Shown piece after piece: positions 6,207 to 6,410 of a stretch of DNA of 6,410 nt. This stretch comes from Candidatus Moraniibacteriota bacterium. GTDB taxonomy: Bacteria; Patescibacteriota; Minisyncoccia; Moranbacterales; GWC2-37-73. The stretch's first letter is position 1. Each line of letters opens with the position of its first letter. The DNA lies in assembly GCA_003510895.1 (NCBI GenBank), contig DOKE01000019.1, forward strand, positions 1 through 6,410, given 5' to 3'. Both the position numbers and the translations under genes were made by a program. The notes under the pieces are model-generated. The model worked only from the letters and a program-made list of their open reading frames with translations, did not search any database and was not told the origin of the DNA.

Positions 6207-6221
6207 AGTTGGGGGAATTAA
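6207..6221 (+). repeat. Right copy of the 15-bp direct repeat AGTTGGGGGAATTAA, holding the lgt SD
   Basis: It is identical to 4650-4664 and begins at the base directly after the toxin gene's stop. Its GGGGG run lies ten bases before the lgt ATG at 6226 and is the only plausible ribosome-binding site there. The same bases at the left copy encode the end of the dockerin protein, so the ancestral junction probably used one copy for both purposes. Confidence 0.85.
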
Positions 6222-6225
6222 AAAA

Positions 6226-6410
6226 ATGAATTATTTGGAATTTTATCAAAACATTCCGCAGTATATTGACCCGATAGCTTTTTCGATCGGGTCTTTTGCA
6301 ATACGTTGGTATTCGCTAATGTGGATTGTTGGAATTGGAGTCGTTTATATTTTTTTAAGTATACAAAATAAAAAGAATAATCTTGGTAATTACGGATTAC
6401 GGATTACGGA
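6226..6410 (+). CDS. lgt: Prolipoprotein diacylglyceryl transferase, N-terminal part (runs off the window)
   Basis: Lgt transfers diacylglycerol from phosphatidylglycerol to the lipobox cysteine of prelipoproteins in the cytoplasmic membrane. The 61 complete codons show the family's N-terminal signature: DPIAFSIGSFAIRWYSLMW (residues 15-33), where family members have a similar DPI-x-F-x-[IL]-G then IRWY-x-[LM]. The first membrane helix (about 31-47) follows. The ATG at 6226 has a GGGGGAA site ten bases upstream, inside the 15-bp repeat. From residue 55 the reading frame enters a tandem ATTACGG array (NYGLRIT) that does not resemble the normal loop before the second helix. The gene may be interrupted, or may carry an expanded loop; the window ends before this can be decided. 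Confidence 0.88.
   Translation, partial: MNYLEFYQNIPQYIDPIAFSIGSFAIRWYSLMWIVGIGVVYIFLSIQNKKNNLGNYGLRIT
6268..6297 (+). other. Terminator-like hairpin inside the start of lgt
   Basis: GACCCGAT (6268-6275) and ATCGGGTC (6286-6293) form a perfect 8-bp stem around a 10-nt loop, followed by TTTT (6294-6297). The shape is that of a weak intrinsic terminator, but it lies in codons for conserved Lgt residues (about D15 to F24), and the T-run is only four. It may act as a partial attenuator between the toxin operon and lgt, or be a coding coincidence. Confidence 0.4.
6389..6410 (+). repeat. Tandem ATTACGG heptamer array at the window edge
   Basis: Three exact copies of ATTACGG (6389-6395, 6396-6402, 6403-6409) plus the first base of a fourth run off the window. 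Three units make 21 bases, so all three forward frames read the same circular peptide (ITDYGLR) with no stop; the reverse strand contains TAA. It lies in the lgt frame. Confidence 0.9.

Overview
The window is AT-rich (by eye about one third G+C) and densely packed, and most of its genes lack a clear Shine-Dalgarno (SD) sequence. Together with the mix of genes (KilA-N and Bro-N phage-type regulators, an AI-2E-family permease, a secreted dockerin-type protein, an AbiE toxin-antitoxin pair and lgt), this suggests a Candidate Phyla Radiation / Parcubacteria-like bacterium. That placement is inference; no rRNA or ribosomal marker is present. Nothing suggests a non-standard genetic code.

Layout, all on the + strand: (1) 3-269, the 3' end of a membrane protein whose last residues look frameshifted; (2) 340-1176, an intact KilA-N protein; (3) 1199-1468, a decayed Bro-N (phage antirepressor-type) gene with a lost start codon, an internal TGA and a missing C-terminal part; (4) a strong sigma-70-like promoter at 1451-1479 driving 1521-2582, an AI-2E/PerM permease, followed 15 bases later by 2598-4664, a large secreted protein ending in a single dockerin-like calcium loop; (5) 4714-6206, a two-gene AbiEi/AbiEii-like type IV toxin-antitoxin operon with its own promoter and an overlapping palindromic operator candidate; (6) 6226-6410, the start of lgt, which runs into a tandem ATTACGG heptamer array at the window edge. 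No gene-free stretch exceeds 300 bases.

The most interesting signal is structural. The AbiE operon is bracketed by a perfect 15-bp direct repeat, AGTTGGGGGAATTAA, at 4650-4664 and 6207-6221. The left copy is the last codons and stop of the dockerin gene. The right copy holds the SD of lgt. Removing one repeat plus the operon leaves a seamless dockerin-lgt junction, so the operon looks like a precise insertion that broke neither neighbour. The KilA-N gene shows the same pattern with a perfect 13-bp repeat, AATAAGGAGTTTT (255-267 and 1181-1193). Its right copy holds the SD of the decayed Bro-N gene, and its left copy contains the inferred original stop of the upstream gene. Two phage/defence-type cargo units thus appear to sit at translation junctions, each flanked by a copy of the junction, with no visible transposase. 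A common mechanism is a hypothesis only. The AbiEii-like toxin also has Asn where the family's first catalytic Asp is expected, so the toxin may be weakened.
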